Numbered from the stretch's first letter, positions 32,201 to 44,246 are shown. The stretch: DNA of 64,000 nt from Tetradesmus obliquus (GCA_030272155.1 CP126198.1:3348001-3412000); one strand, 5' to 3'. The notes: generated by a model from the letters alone, not told the origin. Numbers and translations: made by a program.

Positions 32201-34390
32201 AGTGTGTGTAGTGTGGCAAGTGGCTCCTGTTGCTACATGTCTTTGGGGGCGGCTAGTTACACAACCAGGTGCTGTTTGGATGTGCTGTCATTTGATGCAT
32301 GTGGCTGGCTGTCATGAAGGGTGCAGTAAGCCCGGGGATGCTTGCAGAGTGACACAGACCGGTGTGTGCCTCTCGACTCTGGCTGTATGTCTGCTGCTCT
32401 GCGGGGTTGCACTTCTGCACTTATGTGCAACTCACATATGATTTTGGTGCCCACTTTGCGCAAACATTGTGCAGGCATGCACAGAGGACCTGGTGTCCGC
32501 CAACCCAACAGCGCAGCTGCACAACTTCTTTTATTGTGACACATGCAACATGCTTTGCTGCACTGCATGGTTTGAAGAAACTGAATCCGTGCTGTATTCG
32601 ACTGCATTGCAAGCGCGCATAGAAGACCTAGTGTCAGCCGACCTGACAGCTCCAACTTGAGGTGCACCGGGTGATATTATCCTTGCCACATATTCCCTAC
32701 TCTGCACGGTTGAACACACACTTTTTGCTGCAGGCGCGCATAGAGGACCTGGTCGCAGAACGCAGCTGGACATCCTGCCGCCCAATGAGCTGGCTGTGTG
32801 TGTAGTCCCTGTTGCTGATGTTTTCGTGTTCTGCATTGTGTTCCACTTTCCGTGCAGGCGCGCATAGAGGACCTGGTGTCAGCCAACCTGACAGCACAGC
32901 TGGACATCCTGCCGCCCGATGAGCTGGCAACCGCGCTGCACAACTTTGTGGAGAAAGACGAGAAGGCCGCGCTGGCCGACTGCGTCACAACAGTTCTTAC
33001 AGAGACGCAGGCGCAGGCGGTGAGTGTGTTGGCCTGTGCATTTTGAACGAGCTGTGGTCAAATCTTGGTCAAATTTTGGTCAGGTTGGTCAGAGTTGGTC
33101 AGAGTTGGCTCTTTAGCAGGTTGCGATTTAGCATGGGCACTTGCTCGGGTTCTTGCAGGAATCGCTAACTGTGGTCAGCGTGCACTGAGTGCTGGGAGCG
33201 GCACGCTTACTTGCTTGTTAACATTTCGTCCCGCTGCTGCTGCTGCTGCTGCTGCTGCTGTTCTTTGTGTGCCCCTGCAGATGACAGCGCCAGGTGTAGA
33301 CATGGCCGAGGCAGCAGCAGCAGCAGCAGCAGATGGCGAGGTGGACGGCACCCCACGCCGGCCAGTCAAAGATGAAGACATTGCGAACATTGTCAGCATG
33401 TCTGTGCAGCACCGACAGGAGAGCAAGATGCGGCAGTCAACAGGCGATGGTGCTACAGCAGGCATCACACAGTCGGGTGCTGTTGTGGGCGCTGTTGGAG
33501 GGGGCACCCCTGCAGGACCTGCTTTCGGCAGATCGAATAGGCCAGCCAGTGCCGGCTTATACAGCCCAGCAGCAGCGGCGGCAGCAGCAGGTTGGGATGA
33601 CATGGATGTTGATGCAGCAGATGAAAACAGGCAGCCAGCAGCAGCAGCAGGGGGTGGCGGCAGCAGAGCAGCAGGAGGTATGCCGCCGCCTGCTCCCAAG
33701 GGCCGGGGCCGCAAGGGCGCTGCTGCAGCAGCAGCAGCAGCAGCGACAAGCAGCGGAGGAATGCGGCAAGCAGGCATAGCAGAGGTGTTCTCACGTGCCT
33801 CGCAGCAGCAGCAGCAGCAAGCGCTGCGCTCTCCTCAGGGCCGCACAGGCAGCAACTTGGATGGATACCTCGGCCTCGTTGGAACAGCAGGCGCATCAAC
33901 ACCTAGCCAAAACACCAGCCGCAGCAGAGGCACTGCAGCCGGCAGCGCAGCGCGCGCCGGCAGGGGCGGCAGGGGTGGCAGCAGAGGTGGGGGCAGGGGC
34001 AAGAAGGCTGCTGCTGCTGCTGCTGAGCTGGATAGTGAGGAGGAGGAGCTAGTTAGTGAGGAGGGCATCTCGAGTGATGATGATGAAGATGATCAGCCTC
34101 CAGCGAAGCGCGCACGCGGTAAGGGGGTATGGCAGTACTGTGCCATAGTACCAGGCAGCAGTGGCGGTGGCAAGGCTGTTAACTGTGCAGTTCTTGCATG
34201 TGCCACAGTGCAAGGCAGCAGTGGCTTTCTAGAAACTCCAGTCAGAAAACCCAACAAGGAGCATGCGTAACAGACACATGTTGTCGGCATGTTGCAGGTG
34301 TGCGGCCCAAGCGCGCAGCAGCCAGCAAGCGCACCTCATACGCAGAGGCAGATGCAGGCGATGAGGAGGAGGCCATCATGGACAGCGAAG

Positions 34391-34481
<91 letters not shown>

Positions 34482-35409
34482 TGTGACGCCGGGCGCCTCC
34501 ACGGGCGGCCGCCGCCGCGCTGCTGCTGCTGCTGCTGGAGGTATCAGCCAGCGGGCTAACACGCAGCAGCACAGCCTTATATCAGATGATGATGAGGATG
34601 AACCGATTTCTGAGGTACACAGCATGGAAGGAGGAGGGGAGGGGATAGAAGATGCTGATTTGGAGTCGCCAGCAGCCAGCAGGCAGACGGGGAGGGCAGG
34701 AAGCAGCAGGCAGGGGGCGGGGCGTGCAGCAGCAGCAGCAGCAGCGGCAGGACGGCTGGGGCAAACTGGTGGTGGGCGGCAGCGGGGCGCTGGCGGCAGG
34801 CAGCGCAGCAGCGCTGTAGATGGTGAGCTGTCTGTACCTCAGGGTGTGCACTACAGCGGTGTTTGTCAGAAGTTGGCTTTTGGAGATCCATGCGTTGTGT
34901 CCCATACCAGCCAGTGTTGGCCCTGCCCACACAGATCAGAAGAGCTTGTGTGAGGATTGCTGCTGATAATGCCATGTGAGAAGACAGCAGTCGTCTGTGC
35001 CTTTGGATGCCGCCATGCACCCACTTGCAGCCATAGCACATGGCTTGAGCCTGTGACAGCTGTGCAGCAATGCTGCTCAGTACTCCTGCCATAGCTGCAC
35101 TTTTTTTAATTGCAGCCACACGATCGGCATTCTTGCCCTTCGTCTCACCTGGCATATGCTGCCCTGCTGCCATCTGCCTTGGATGTTACAAATGTCTTTC
35201 CAATCGCAGCAGCAGACCACACGCAAGCCACAGCAGGCACTGCGCTGCAGCCACAGTCAATAGACGGAGGCTTCATAGATAGCGATGACGAAGGGCCAGC
35301 AGCAACACCGGCAGCAGCACCAGCAGCAGTGGGGCGTGCAGCACCAGCTGGCGGCAGGCGGCGGGTGCTGCCAGCTAGCCTGGGGCCATCACAGAGGAGC
35401 AGCAGATGA
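25108..35409 (+). CDS. MRE11: MRE11 double-strand-break repair nuclease
   Basis: Nuclease subunit of the MRE11-RAD50-NBS1 complex. Proposed exons: 25108-25173, 26465-26706, 26977-27124, 27527-27583, 27912-28000, 28687-28867, 30297-30384, 31005-31183, 31578-31748, 31911-32045, 32858-33019, 33281-34118, 34298-34822, 35216-35409; phases close. Phosphoesterase motifs appear in order: [29 protein letters not shown] and VIWGHEHEC. They are followed by the capping region ([37 protein letters not shown]). The start at 25108 is the nearest in-frame ATG; an acceptor-like CTGCAG just before GDLL leaves room for a different first exon. About 1,024 residues against ~700 in plants, the excess being a low-complexity tail: Gly/Arg-rich DNA-binding-like stretches, acidic patches and a 28-residue poly-Gln. 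Introns are filled with copies of its own exon edges. Confidence 0.94.
25920..26520 (+). repeat. Ladder of MRE11 exon 2 start copies
   Basis: Copies of the exon 2 start ([16 protein letters not shown]) occur at 25920, 26021 and 26317 before the real exon at 26465. Parts of the following sequence (ACATCCAC..., CTTGGCAC...GCTGCATAT) are duplicated with each. The third copy is almost identical to the real exon for 50 bp, then diverges just before EEIL. Confidence 0.88.
27155..27335 (+). repeat. Two copies of the MRE11 exon 3 end
   Basis: 27155-27240 repeats the [24 protein letters not shown] end of exon 3 with its GTGAGC donor. About 27272-27333 is a more diverged copy. Both sit in the intron just after the real exon end at 27124. 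Confidence 0.8.
27815..28112 (+). repeat. Copies of both edges of MRE11 exon 5
   Basis: An acceptor plus the exon start (GQTKLALYG) is present at about 27819, 93 bp before the real one at 27912. A copy of the exon end plus donor-like sequence follows at about 28068-28112. Confidence 0.8.
28425..30031 (+). repeat. Copies of both edges of MRE11 exon 6
   Basis: Start copies ([15 protein letters not shown]) lie at about 28425 and 28553, before the real exon at 28687-28867. End copies ([18 protein letters not shown] plus a donor) follow at 28919-29036, 29724-29780, 29855-29907 and 29976-30031. The first end copy is 118 bp and nearly perfect; the last has lost its reading frame and its GT. Confidence 0.9.
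29110..29690. mobile_element. 567-bp non-autonomous DNA transposon (MITE-like)
   Basis: The element at 29117-29683 begins CAAGGGGGGGCACT and ends with its inverted complement (AGTG, a C run, TTG), the right arm having a longer C run. It is flanked by identical 7-bp sequences GCCGCAG at 29110-29116 and 29684-29690, which read as a target-site duplication. No transposase frame is visible. It is inserted in an MRE11 intron at a decayed exon 6 end copy, exactly where the other copies read GAGCCGCAG|GT. Confidence 0.85.
30739..31420 (+). repeat. Copies of both edges of MRE11 exon 8
   Basis: About 30739-30815 repeats the exon 8 start ([12 protein letters not shown]) after a CAG. About 31321-31411 repeats the exon end ([20 protein letters not shown]) with a GTGCTG donor-like end. 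The real exon is 31005-31183. Confidence 0.85.
32118..32182 (+). repeat. Copy of the MRE11 exon 10 end
   Basis: Repeats the [17 protein letters not shown] end of exon 10 and its GTGCCA donor-like sequence about 135 bp after the real exon end at 32045. Confidence 0.75.
32474..32857 (+). repeat. Three copies of the MRE11 exon 11 start
   Basis: Copies of the [26 protein letters not shown] start occur at about 32474, 32609 and 32733, before the real exon at 32858. Each has small indels that break its frame; two keep the CAG acceptor. Confidence 0.85.
34396..34479 (+). repeat. Pure (CAG)28 encoding poly-Gln in MRE11
   Basis: Twenty-eight uninterrupted CAG codons follow an acidic stretch (MDSEDE) in exon 13 and encode a 28-residue poly-Gln. 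The absence of synonymous CAA codons suggests recent or ongoing slippage. Confidence 0.93.
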
Positions 35410-36082
35410 GGCTGGGTAGCTCATGTGGCTGCTGCTGGCGCAGCGTTGCGACTTGATTGTATTGCGGGCATTGCTGCTGCTTTCAACAGGAGCAGCAGCA
35501 GAGTGGCAGCAGTCTGAATGTGCGGGTGCTGCTGCATCTTGCAGCCGTGGGTCCGACTGGCCACTGAGTGAAGTGGGCCATCATGCCATGCCATCATGCA
35601 TGGCATGCTAGCTAGTCAGCTAGCTGACTGGCAGAATCAAGGAATGCCAAGCTCTGGTGAATAAAATTTTCTGTCAGGTTTTATAGTGACGTGCATGCCT
35701 TGCGGCAGTGCCAAGGATCGGGGTGTGTTTGCGGACTTGCAGCAGAACAGTACTTTGGGTGCCCAGCCACGAAGCAGCAGTTTGCCGTTTCTGGAGACAA
35801 CAACTCTCACGCCGCAAATTCATTGTTTAAAGAGGCTGCGAGTCCTGCATTACAGTCCAAGACATGGGAATGTGCGGTGACGGGACGTACAGTCAACCAC
35901 GCCCGGGTGACAATCACGCGCTTCAGTGTGGTGCCCCTGAACGATCCAAGCAAAGCTGCGTGTACCTGTTATACACACAGCTGAATCAACTAACGGCTGA
36001 TCACAGTGCGACAGTCTGCTTCTGTGCTCGGCACATCTTGTGCTGTCGCCCTGTTTGCCCGCAAGCTCATTGCTGCTTAACA
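35410..36082. other. MRE11 3' flank and upstream region of the next gene
   Basis: No gene is supported. An AATAAA lies at about 35661 in an AT-rich patch. A perfect 16-bp palindrome AGTCAGCTAGCTGACT lies at 35614-35629 beside CATGCCATCATGCATGGCATG. These could mark the MRE11 transcript end. Confidence 0.45.
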
Positions 36083-37559
36083 ATGTCCAACGTCGTGTAC
36101 ACATGCGGGGGTGTTGAACTGCGTGAGGTAAGGATGATGCGCGGCCCTGCCGGAAGCACAGTGCTGCTGCTACAGCCCTGTGCCTGACCTGCTGCACTCT
36201 TGTGTGCACTCATCTGCCTGCAGTTCAGTGGAGAGACTTTCTCGACCATTGTTCATGATGGCACACTGACAGTGAAGCGTGATGGCAACGGCGTGTCCAT
36301 TGATGTGAGTGTCTGGGGCACTGCATGGATGCCTGGCAGGTCATTCGCTGCTTGCAGGAAAAAGACAGCGCAAGGTCTGCTTGTGCATGCATGCATACAC
36401 AGCGCAAGGCAGCTCAACTTACATAATGATTGGTCAATTTCAGCTGTTGCCTCAGCTGACACAGCTTTGTGCTGGGTCGCTACACCACACCAGAGCAACT
36501 TCAAGTTGCCGCCGCGGCAGTTGGCAACTGCCACAGTGCAGCGCAAAGACGCAACTGCCACAGTTCCGAACCTAGTGCTGCTGCGTGTGCGCGTCCCTTT
36601 CTTCCAACCTTCCTGCCTTCCTGTGCATGTCCACAGGTGGCCGGCAATGCTGTGGCCTGGGTGCCCAGCGCGCATGGCGGCCCCTTCAAGCGCGTCGACA
36701 CGCGCTCCTTCCAGGTTGCCACCACTGACCTCATGGGCTCGTACTACGTCACACTGCCCAAGGGTGAGGCCAGGGGCCACAGCATGCTTGCAGGAAGTCT
36801 GTTACCGTATTCTGGTTGTTGTGCAGGGGATGTTTTCATGTACGTAACATTTGTTGGCAGGGAGTGTGCTCACTCATGCATGTTGCCAGCAGGGAGTGAA
36901 TCTCTGCTGCTCAGCACTGGATGGTCAGGCTGTCAGCACTGAACGCATGTAGTCATGGGTAGCAGCACAGAGTTCAAACAAGGGGGCGTGACAAAGGCGC
37001 TGACATGCTGAAAACGGGCATTTGTCCCCAGGCCCTGTTCAGCAGCATTGCTAAGCGGTAGTGGCTGCGCCATGCACACTGCAGGTCTGCCTGAGGCCAA
37101 GTACGAGCACCTCAATGCAGTGCTGACAGCGCTCAAGGAGGGAGGGCCCATCCCAGCAGCAGCACCACTCTCAGCAGCACCAGTGGCGGCAGCAGCAGCG
37201 CCAGCGGCAGCACCAGCAGGCACATCGGCAGCAGGAGAGGTTGCAGCTGATGGGGCGGCAGCTCCTGCTGCACCCAAGCAGGGCGGCAATCCGGTGAGGC
37301 CCCTTGAGAGCAGCAACGGGGTGACGTTGTGGCGAAGAGTTGCTTTTTTTGCCAGGGATATCCTTTAGTTTGCAGCTGTGCGGGTGACGTGAAGAGAGGT
37401 TACAACTTGTTTGATGGAGGCGGTTACCTGCACCGTATGCTGCTAGTCAGTGGCAATACACCCAGTGCTGTGGAGGAAACAACAAACGACCAACTACCAG
37501 AGCACATTGGCCGGCTGTCAAGCTCGCTCACTTTGGCTTCCGCGCCGCCTGCCTGCCTG

Positions 37560-37621
<62 letters not shown>

Positions 37622-37752
37622 AGTTTGGCGACCTGCTGGGCGCCATTGCGCAGAAGGCGCAGCACGACACGCTCATGCTGGGCAAGATGATCCAGCAGAA
37701 GGCGCAGCACGACATGGCCTCCATGCAGGACCCGGAGCACAAAACCGCTTGA
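36083..37752 (+). CDS. Unrecognised small protein, 196 residues
   Basis: Five exons (36083-36127, 36224-36304, 36637-36763, 37085-37293, 37624-37752) with closing phases and good donors support a real gene of 196 residues. I do not recognise the family. The N-terminal ~85 residues (MSNVVYTCGGVELRE, then GTLTVKRDGNGVSIDV and TTDLMGSYYVTLPKG) look like a compact beta-rich domain. A Pro/Ala linker of ~50 residues follows, then a C-terminal segment with two near-identical helical repeats (IAQKAQHDTLMLGK and IQQKAQHDMASM). No signal peptide or membrane segment is evident. The last intron ends in (CTG)20 plus CAG. Confidence 0.7.
37561..37620 (+). repeat. (CTG)20 abutting a splice acceptor
   Basis: Twenty CTG triplets run directly into CAG, the acceptor of the final exon at 37624. 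This is the cleanest case of a triplet run replacing the polypyrimidine tract. Confidence 0.93.
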
Positions 37753-38893
37753 TTGACATGATCATATGCGAATTTAAAATCACATTGGCTGCTATCTGCC
37801 AAGCAACGCATAGTAGCTGGTGCAGAGCAGCAGGGCAGTTGACTGTGCCCTGGGGTCGAACAAAAGAAGCGTGGCATGTTGCATGAGGAAGGTTTGCAGA
37901 AGTATGCTTCTAGCCGGCCTGACATGTGGCCAGGGGCAGAGCCTGCAGAGATACAGGGCAGACTGTTTGCACATACGGTGTTTCGTCTGTGATTGTGCAT
38001 TGCATAAACCTGGTGCATACACATATGGGTGCTGGTCTGCGCAGCATTTGGGTAGGGTCCTGCAGCATTGCGCATGCAAGGCCAGTGGATGGATGCATGA
38101 GGTGTGCAGCATGTTCCTGCCTGGTTTTCAGTATCCTTATTCTCAACAGTTTTGGTGTCTGTTGTACATAGCACCACTGCGGTTTTGCTTGCTTGGGTGT
38201 AATCATCATGGCCCATGCCGGGCGAGATGACCAGCATCAGGTGTGAACTTCAGCACCTGAGTGGTGGGTTCAACTCGTCACCCTCCCTGCCCCGATCGTG
38301 CATCCGCATCACAATATGACACATCGTCATGGTAGACACGTTGATGGCTGCATCACCGCATGCCGATAAACCATCTTGACATGCAGCTGCAGGTCAAAAC
38401 CCCAGTCAGACTCTGACCCTGGGTTGGTGACAGGTGTTCAATGAACCGTGATGTCAGCCAGCACACAAGGACGCTGTTAACGATCCCTTGCACCAGAAGC
38501 TTGCGTCTATTCATGCCACACAGTCTTTTTTGCGTATTTTGTCGCTGCCACAATCGAAGCAAACGCAGCATCAGCTGAGTGCTCGACGCTATCATTTGTC
38601 TGTCCAAGTGATAGTTTGGATTTGACAAGCAGCAAACAAGCTAGCTGCCGTTACGTAGAGCGTGCCGAGCAGGAGTGCAGCTGCAAAGCACACATGCTGC
38701 AAGCTTCATCTTGGAGCTGTACGGCCTGCAGGCCGTCGCAAAGATCACATACGTAGGTATAGAAAAGTGTGGCATTGCCTAAAAAGGTCAGCTGTGCCAA
38801 AAGTTGTTCACAACAGTTTGCGTCCTCGTGGGCTTCTTCGCAACGCTTGTACAGGCAGCATGGCGCTGCAGGCATGGCGTTTCGCTCTACAAG
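37753..38893. other. Intergenic region, no supported gene
   Basis: No exon-like frame is supported. A 16-bp perfect palindrome ACGGCCTGCAGGCCGT is at 38721-38736. Additional 5' exons of the next gene may lie here, since its N-terminus is uncertain. Confidence 0.4.
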
Positions 38894-40337
38894 ATGATCA
38901 CTGTTGATCCGTTTGATTTCTGCTCTCCCACGGAACGCTATCTGCTATGGGTCAGCAGGACAGCACCACCCCTACAGCAGCAGCAACGGCACACCTGTGT
39001 ACTGGCACGAGCTGCCAAGGCCTCGAACAACAGCTTCGATGCAGAGGATGAGCTGGACAAGGACTTGGCGGAGGAGCTGTCTCGCTTCAGGACACCAGAC
39101 ACCTTCAACAAAGTTGCACAGCACCTGGACCTGGTGTGGAAAATTGGCAGGGTGAGTGCCTGAACATGGAAGTATGCTGCAGCTGCCTGGAAAGTTTCAG
39201 AGCATAAGGTGATGTCATCAGCTTTGCAGTCTGCCATGCAGCTGCGTGCTGTGTTTTGCTTGCACACCAAGAACATGCAACATAGTTCTCCCATGGCTGG
39301 CGTCTCTTTGCACTAAGCTACAACAGCACGCTGAGGGTGCTGCAGCCCTGAGAAAGTGCAGCACGAGTGGAATTTAACCATAATCCTCTCCTGTTTTGTA
39401 TCCAAGCTGCTGGCAAAGCACAGTTTGTTGATGGGCGGACCTTATCAGCAAGCCTGCAGGGCGTGCATCTATTACTTGGCACTGCACCCACGCCATGCTC
39501 AAGCATATGGCCTTGACACCGCTTGTACTGCTCACGGATTGTGGTGCAGGCCCGCGGGAAGCGCTCAGTGTGCAGCTGCTGCCAGGGCAGTGGCGAGGAG
39601 GAGTGTGCGTGGTGCCACGGCACAGGTGCGCATGCAGTGGTGCTGGCTGATGTACATGCCTTGCTGGAACGCTTTGACAGCAGCAGCAGCAGTAGCAATG
39701 CATTATTTCACCGTGCAGTGTTGGGACAGGTGGGCAGATGTCTGCTTGCAGAATGGTACCTCCCCTGTCTGCAGTGGCAACAGCAAGGACGTGTCCCTGC
39801 TCACGCTACTGCAGCTGTGCTGCCTGCGGTCAGTTGCTGGGTGTAGCTGCCTGCACTGACAACAGCTGCTGTTTGGCCCTTGCAGGAGCCATGATGGTAG
39901 GCGACACGCTGTTCCGATCATCCGATGGCAAAAGCCATTGCCCCATCTGCAAGGGCAAGGTGCGCAGCAGCAGGGTCAGCTGCTTCGCGTAGCACTTGCA
40001 TAGCAACAGAACGAGCTGAGATCATCGCAAGCTCTTTTTAATCAGGATGTATGATATGCTACAATATCCATGAGCAGTGGCGTGCAAGGCAACACAAGCC
40101 AGCTGCTCTGGCTGCACAGACGAACAGCAGCAGCGCACAGTTGGTCATACCGCTTGCAACCGGCACAACTGGTGCTCAGCAGCAGATCCTGCGCTGTGGT
40201 GCCCGCTTACTCGTTCGCCTGCTGCTTGTGCTGCATTGCAGGGCTATGTGGCGTGTGAAAACTGCAAGGGCACTGGGCACCGGGCGTCCTGGATGCAGGG
40301 GCCTGACCAGTGCAGGAACCCTAATGCAGCAACGTAG
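38894..40337 (+). CDS. DnaJ-type cysteine-rich zinc-finger protein, BSD2-like
   Basis: Exons: 38894-39151 (start uncertain; nearest in-frame ATG), 39550-39625, 39886-39959, 40242-40337. The last three exons carry four CXXCXGXG motifs: CSCCQGSG, CAWCHGTG, CPICKGKG and CENCKGTG. That is the DnaJ zinc-finger arrangement without a J domain, as in plastid chaperones such as BSD2 and related plant proteins. The upstream part is acidic (FDAEDELDKDLAEELSRF). The open frame extends to about 38804 without an ATG, so a transit peptide encoded by an upstream exon is possible. Role: probable thiol- or zinc-dependent holdase in the plastid, inferred from the family. Confidence 0.8.
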
Positions 40338-42123
40338 GCTTGCACACTAGCACAAGCACCAGCAGCAGCAGCAGCAGTCACTTTCGGCTGCTGCTGTGTT
40401 TGGGCTTAGTACTAGTTGTTTTATGAAGTTGGGGGCAGTGCAGGCAGCGACGTGTGCCATGTCATCTGAGTAAGTTGTGGTGCAGGTGTGTTTTGACATG
40501 CTGTGCGTCCAGACCGCAACAGCCAGGGGCTGGGGGTGGGGTGTGCTGGTTTGCTGCTGCTGAAACAAGCAGGGGTTGGGACAGGTTGGTGTATAACAGG
40601 GGCTGTGCAATATCAGCACGCTGATTGTATTAGTGCATCGGGCACTGGGTGCGGCACACCAGGCCATCTGTGTCAGATGTGATTTGCTGCCGCACCTTTG
40701 TTACATGTATGTACCTTACCAACGCATTGAAGGATGGCTTCTGTATACTGGCTGTCTCCTTTTTTGTACCTGCTTGCATGGGGCAGGCAGGTGTGGCTTT
40801 ATGTCACCCGGTGCACAGGGCTGGTTGGGTGGTGCGTGGTTGCTGTGCATCAGATGCTGCTTTGAGCAGGGTGAATGTTGTGGACGCATGTATGCAGCAG
40901 ATGTCCCCAGCAATGCTTGCAGGAAGTTAAGCGCACAGAATGCACCTTGCAAGACAGGGCCCTGGCACAGCAGAAGCAAACTCTATGTCACACAGTTTCA
41001 TATAGTCGGAGCGTTTGTTGCAAGGCCTGTGCTAGTTTGGGCAGGCCTTGGTTGCCATGTTGACGGCATGCACTTGTCCCTGCGAAGCAGCTGCAAATGG
41101 CTGTTTTGCTTGCCGTGGTCCTATGTAGTGCCACTGGCAGCTGCAGGCAGCTGCTGTTGTGCACTGCAGCACAAGAAAGCCACTGCAGGTGGTCTTGCGC
41201 CTATCAGAGTTGTGCACCAGCATCTGAATGTGGAAGTGTTCAACACTTGCTGGCTTTCAAAAACAGCTGTCTTGACTGTCAAGCTGCGTACCTGTCATTT
41301 GTCTAGCCAAGCTGTGCACTCCCCATTTCATTAGGTTCTGGCATATGCATGCATGCTCAGGGGCAGGCAGATGCACACAATGCGCCTGGGCAGTATTTGC
41401 TGCACGTGACTATACTGTTTGCGAATGCATCTGCATGTGTGCAGCAGCCCTCTTCACCGGGGTTTGGTAGTTCCTCTGAAGCTTTTTGGGTGCTCTGATG
41501 GTGCTAGCTCTAGCTTTAGTGACCTCAGTGTATGTGGTTGTACTTGTGCCACTGGCAGCACGGCTCCAAATAGTCTGCATCCGGCCAGCTGTTAACCACT
41601 GCTCCTTTTGCGGCGAATTGCAGAGGAGACGTTGCAGCTTTGCTGCAGCATGCTGCCGTTGCAGTGCGCTGTCGCCTGTTGCATGGTAAGCTGGAAGCGC
41701 TTGCATTTGTGACAACTTGTACCGCCCGTAGTACCATGGCTCCTCTGTGCAACGTCGCAATGCTCTAGCCGAGGCCAGCTGGCAGCTGTAATGCAACCTG
41801 CAGATATGACACCTGTCTCTGCCAGGCACTATCTTAAGTTGGAAGTTTCCAACAACCAGCAATTGCTACGCACCCATCACCAAAGCAACTGCTGCTGCAA
41901 CACACTCGCACTGCACATGCGGGACAGCTTGATTGCATGGCAGCCCACTTGCCTGCCCACAACGATGACATCTGCCATGTGCCATTAACACCCAACTTGA
42001 CTGCGGCACATCGAACCAGCCGTCACGCAGACACGCAGCCAGCACCAATATGCCAGGCCATCAGCTGTAGATGGCTACCCACTTACAAACATGCACGCAC
42101 ACATGCCCACACAAGCGCCTCGC
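40338..42123. other. Intergenic region between convergent genes
   Basis: The plus-strand zinc-finger gene and the minus-strand NASP gene converge here, so the region holds both 3' ends. Open frames are not supported by motifs or splice partners. The DNA is moderately rich in TGCAT-type words and has no obvious mobile element. Confidence 0.4.
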
Positions 42124-44213
42124 TCACGCACGCGCCTTCTTTGGGACGGCATCTGGCTGCTGCTCAGCTGCTGACGCCATCACAGGCGCCGCCTTGCTGG
42201 CCACACCATCCGCCCCTGCTGCTGCTGCTGCTTCGCCGCCATTCTCCTGGTCACTAGACACCAGATCAGACAGCGGCCGCTTCTTGCTGCCACCTTGCTC
42301 TGCAGCCTCACCATCAGCAGCAGCAGCAGCAGCAGCAGGCGCCACTGGCACAGGTGCTACCCGCTTGCCCTTGCCGATCACTCCCATATCCTTCACAGGC
42401 CCTGCAGCTGCCAGTCTAGGAGCGCCAAACCCAACGCTCTCCACAACACCACCTGCTGCTGCTGCTGAAGACCCAGCTCCTGCTGCTGCTGCTGCTTCCT
42501 CTGGCTCCTCTGGACCGCCAGCAGCAGCCACCATGGCAAGTGTTGCTCGCAGCTGCTCCTTCATGCTTGCATGCGCCTCCTCGGCCGCCTTCAGCTCATC
42601 TATCTTGTCATCAATGCTCTCAATGAGCTCCCAAAGCTCGGCCGCCTCCTTCTGCTGCTTTGCAAGCGCTGCTGCTGCCTCTGCTTCTGCCTCCGCTGCT
42701 GCCTTATCCTTGCCTCCCTCGTCTGCTGCTGCTGCTGCAGCAGCTGAGTCAGCATCAGTCTGCTGCTGTGGCTCTGCAGGCTTGCTGTAGCTGGTGAGCA
42801 CGGATGCAAATGCGGCAAAGGCAGCAGCGCCGGAGGCGTCGCCGGCTGCGGCGGCTGCAGCGCCGCTGCTGCCCGCCTTGCTGCTGCTGGCTGCCAACTT
42901 GATGTTGACCTCGTTGAGGTGTGCCTGCAGGGCAGCATGGCATGTCACAGTTTGTGATTCAGAAACGGTACATCAGGCATAGACGAGATAATTTGCTTGC
43001 GGAAGTTGTTTGGGCAAATCACAGGTTTGCTGCAGCCTCTGGGTCCAGTACCGTGAGCATAGCAAGGAGCATGGAAGGAAATCAGGAGAAATGCCCCATA
43101 GACTTTCTATGCCCACCTCTGGTGCACGTACTATACCAAGCGCGGCATCCCTCACGTCAGGGTGGTCCACCCCACACACGCATCACTCTGATTTGGGAGG
43201 CTTGCGGGACACCAATGCACGACCGCCATTAACACATCACCTCTCCAGACACCATATAAATGCGTCCTTTACATACCTGCAGATGTGCCTTGGCGCTGCG
43301 GATGGCTGCCAGCGCCTCGCCAGGCTTGTCGCTCAGCTGCAGCGCGTTGGCGCGCTTGAAGTCCAGCTCAGCAGCACAACTGAACAGCAACCCCTCACAC
43401 ATAACGTCCGAATGACCATTGCATCCTCGTCTGATGCTTGGGATTCGCCTTGCTGGTAGAATATGTTGCCAGCCTGCTTGCATGCTTTACGATCACAGCC
43501 TAATCCTTGTTGACAGCTATCCGTTCAGGTATGTCAACGCACCTGCAGGTGTGCCTTGGCGCTGCGGATGGCTGCCAGCGCCTCCCCGGGCTTATCGCTC
43601 AGCTGCAGCGCGTTGGCGCGCTTGAAGTCCAGCTCAGCAGCACGCCGCCTGTGGCCCGCCAGGCCGCCCTCAAGCCTGCCCAGCAGCTCCACTGCGTTGG
43701 CATACTCAGGCACTGCCTCCTCAAACTTCTCCTGCAAGGGAGCAAAGGCAGCGGCGGCAGCAGCAGCAGCGGCAGCACGGGTTGTAAGATGGCTTGGATG
43801 TGGAAAGGCGCGCTTGAAGTCCAGCTCAGCAGCGCGGCGCCTGTGGCCCGCCAGGCCGCCCTCGAGCGTGCCCAGCAGCTCCACTGCGCTGCTGTACTCC
43901 GGCACGGCCTCCTCGAATTTCTCCTGCAGGTGATAGATGGGTTGGTAGCAGCGGCAGCAGCAGTTCAAGATGATTTTGCTGTGCACAAGGGCATGGAGGG
44001 TGAGCTACCCAGCAGCTCCACTGCGTTGGCATACTCGGGCACGGCCTCCTCAAACTTCTCCTGCGGGAGATCAAAATGGGAGCAGCAGCGTTTGTGCGGA
44101 GTGCAAACAAAAGTGTGAGCGTATGCACAGGTTGAGTGTTGGTGCCGCTGCTGTGCTGCTGTACTCAGGCACAGCCTCCCCAAACTTCTTATGCAGGTCA
44201 GTACATGGCAGCT

Positions 44214-44246
<33 letters not shown>

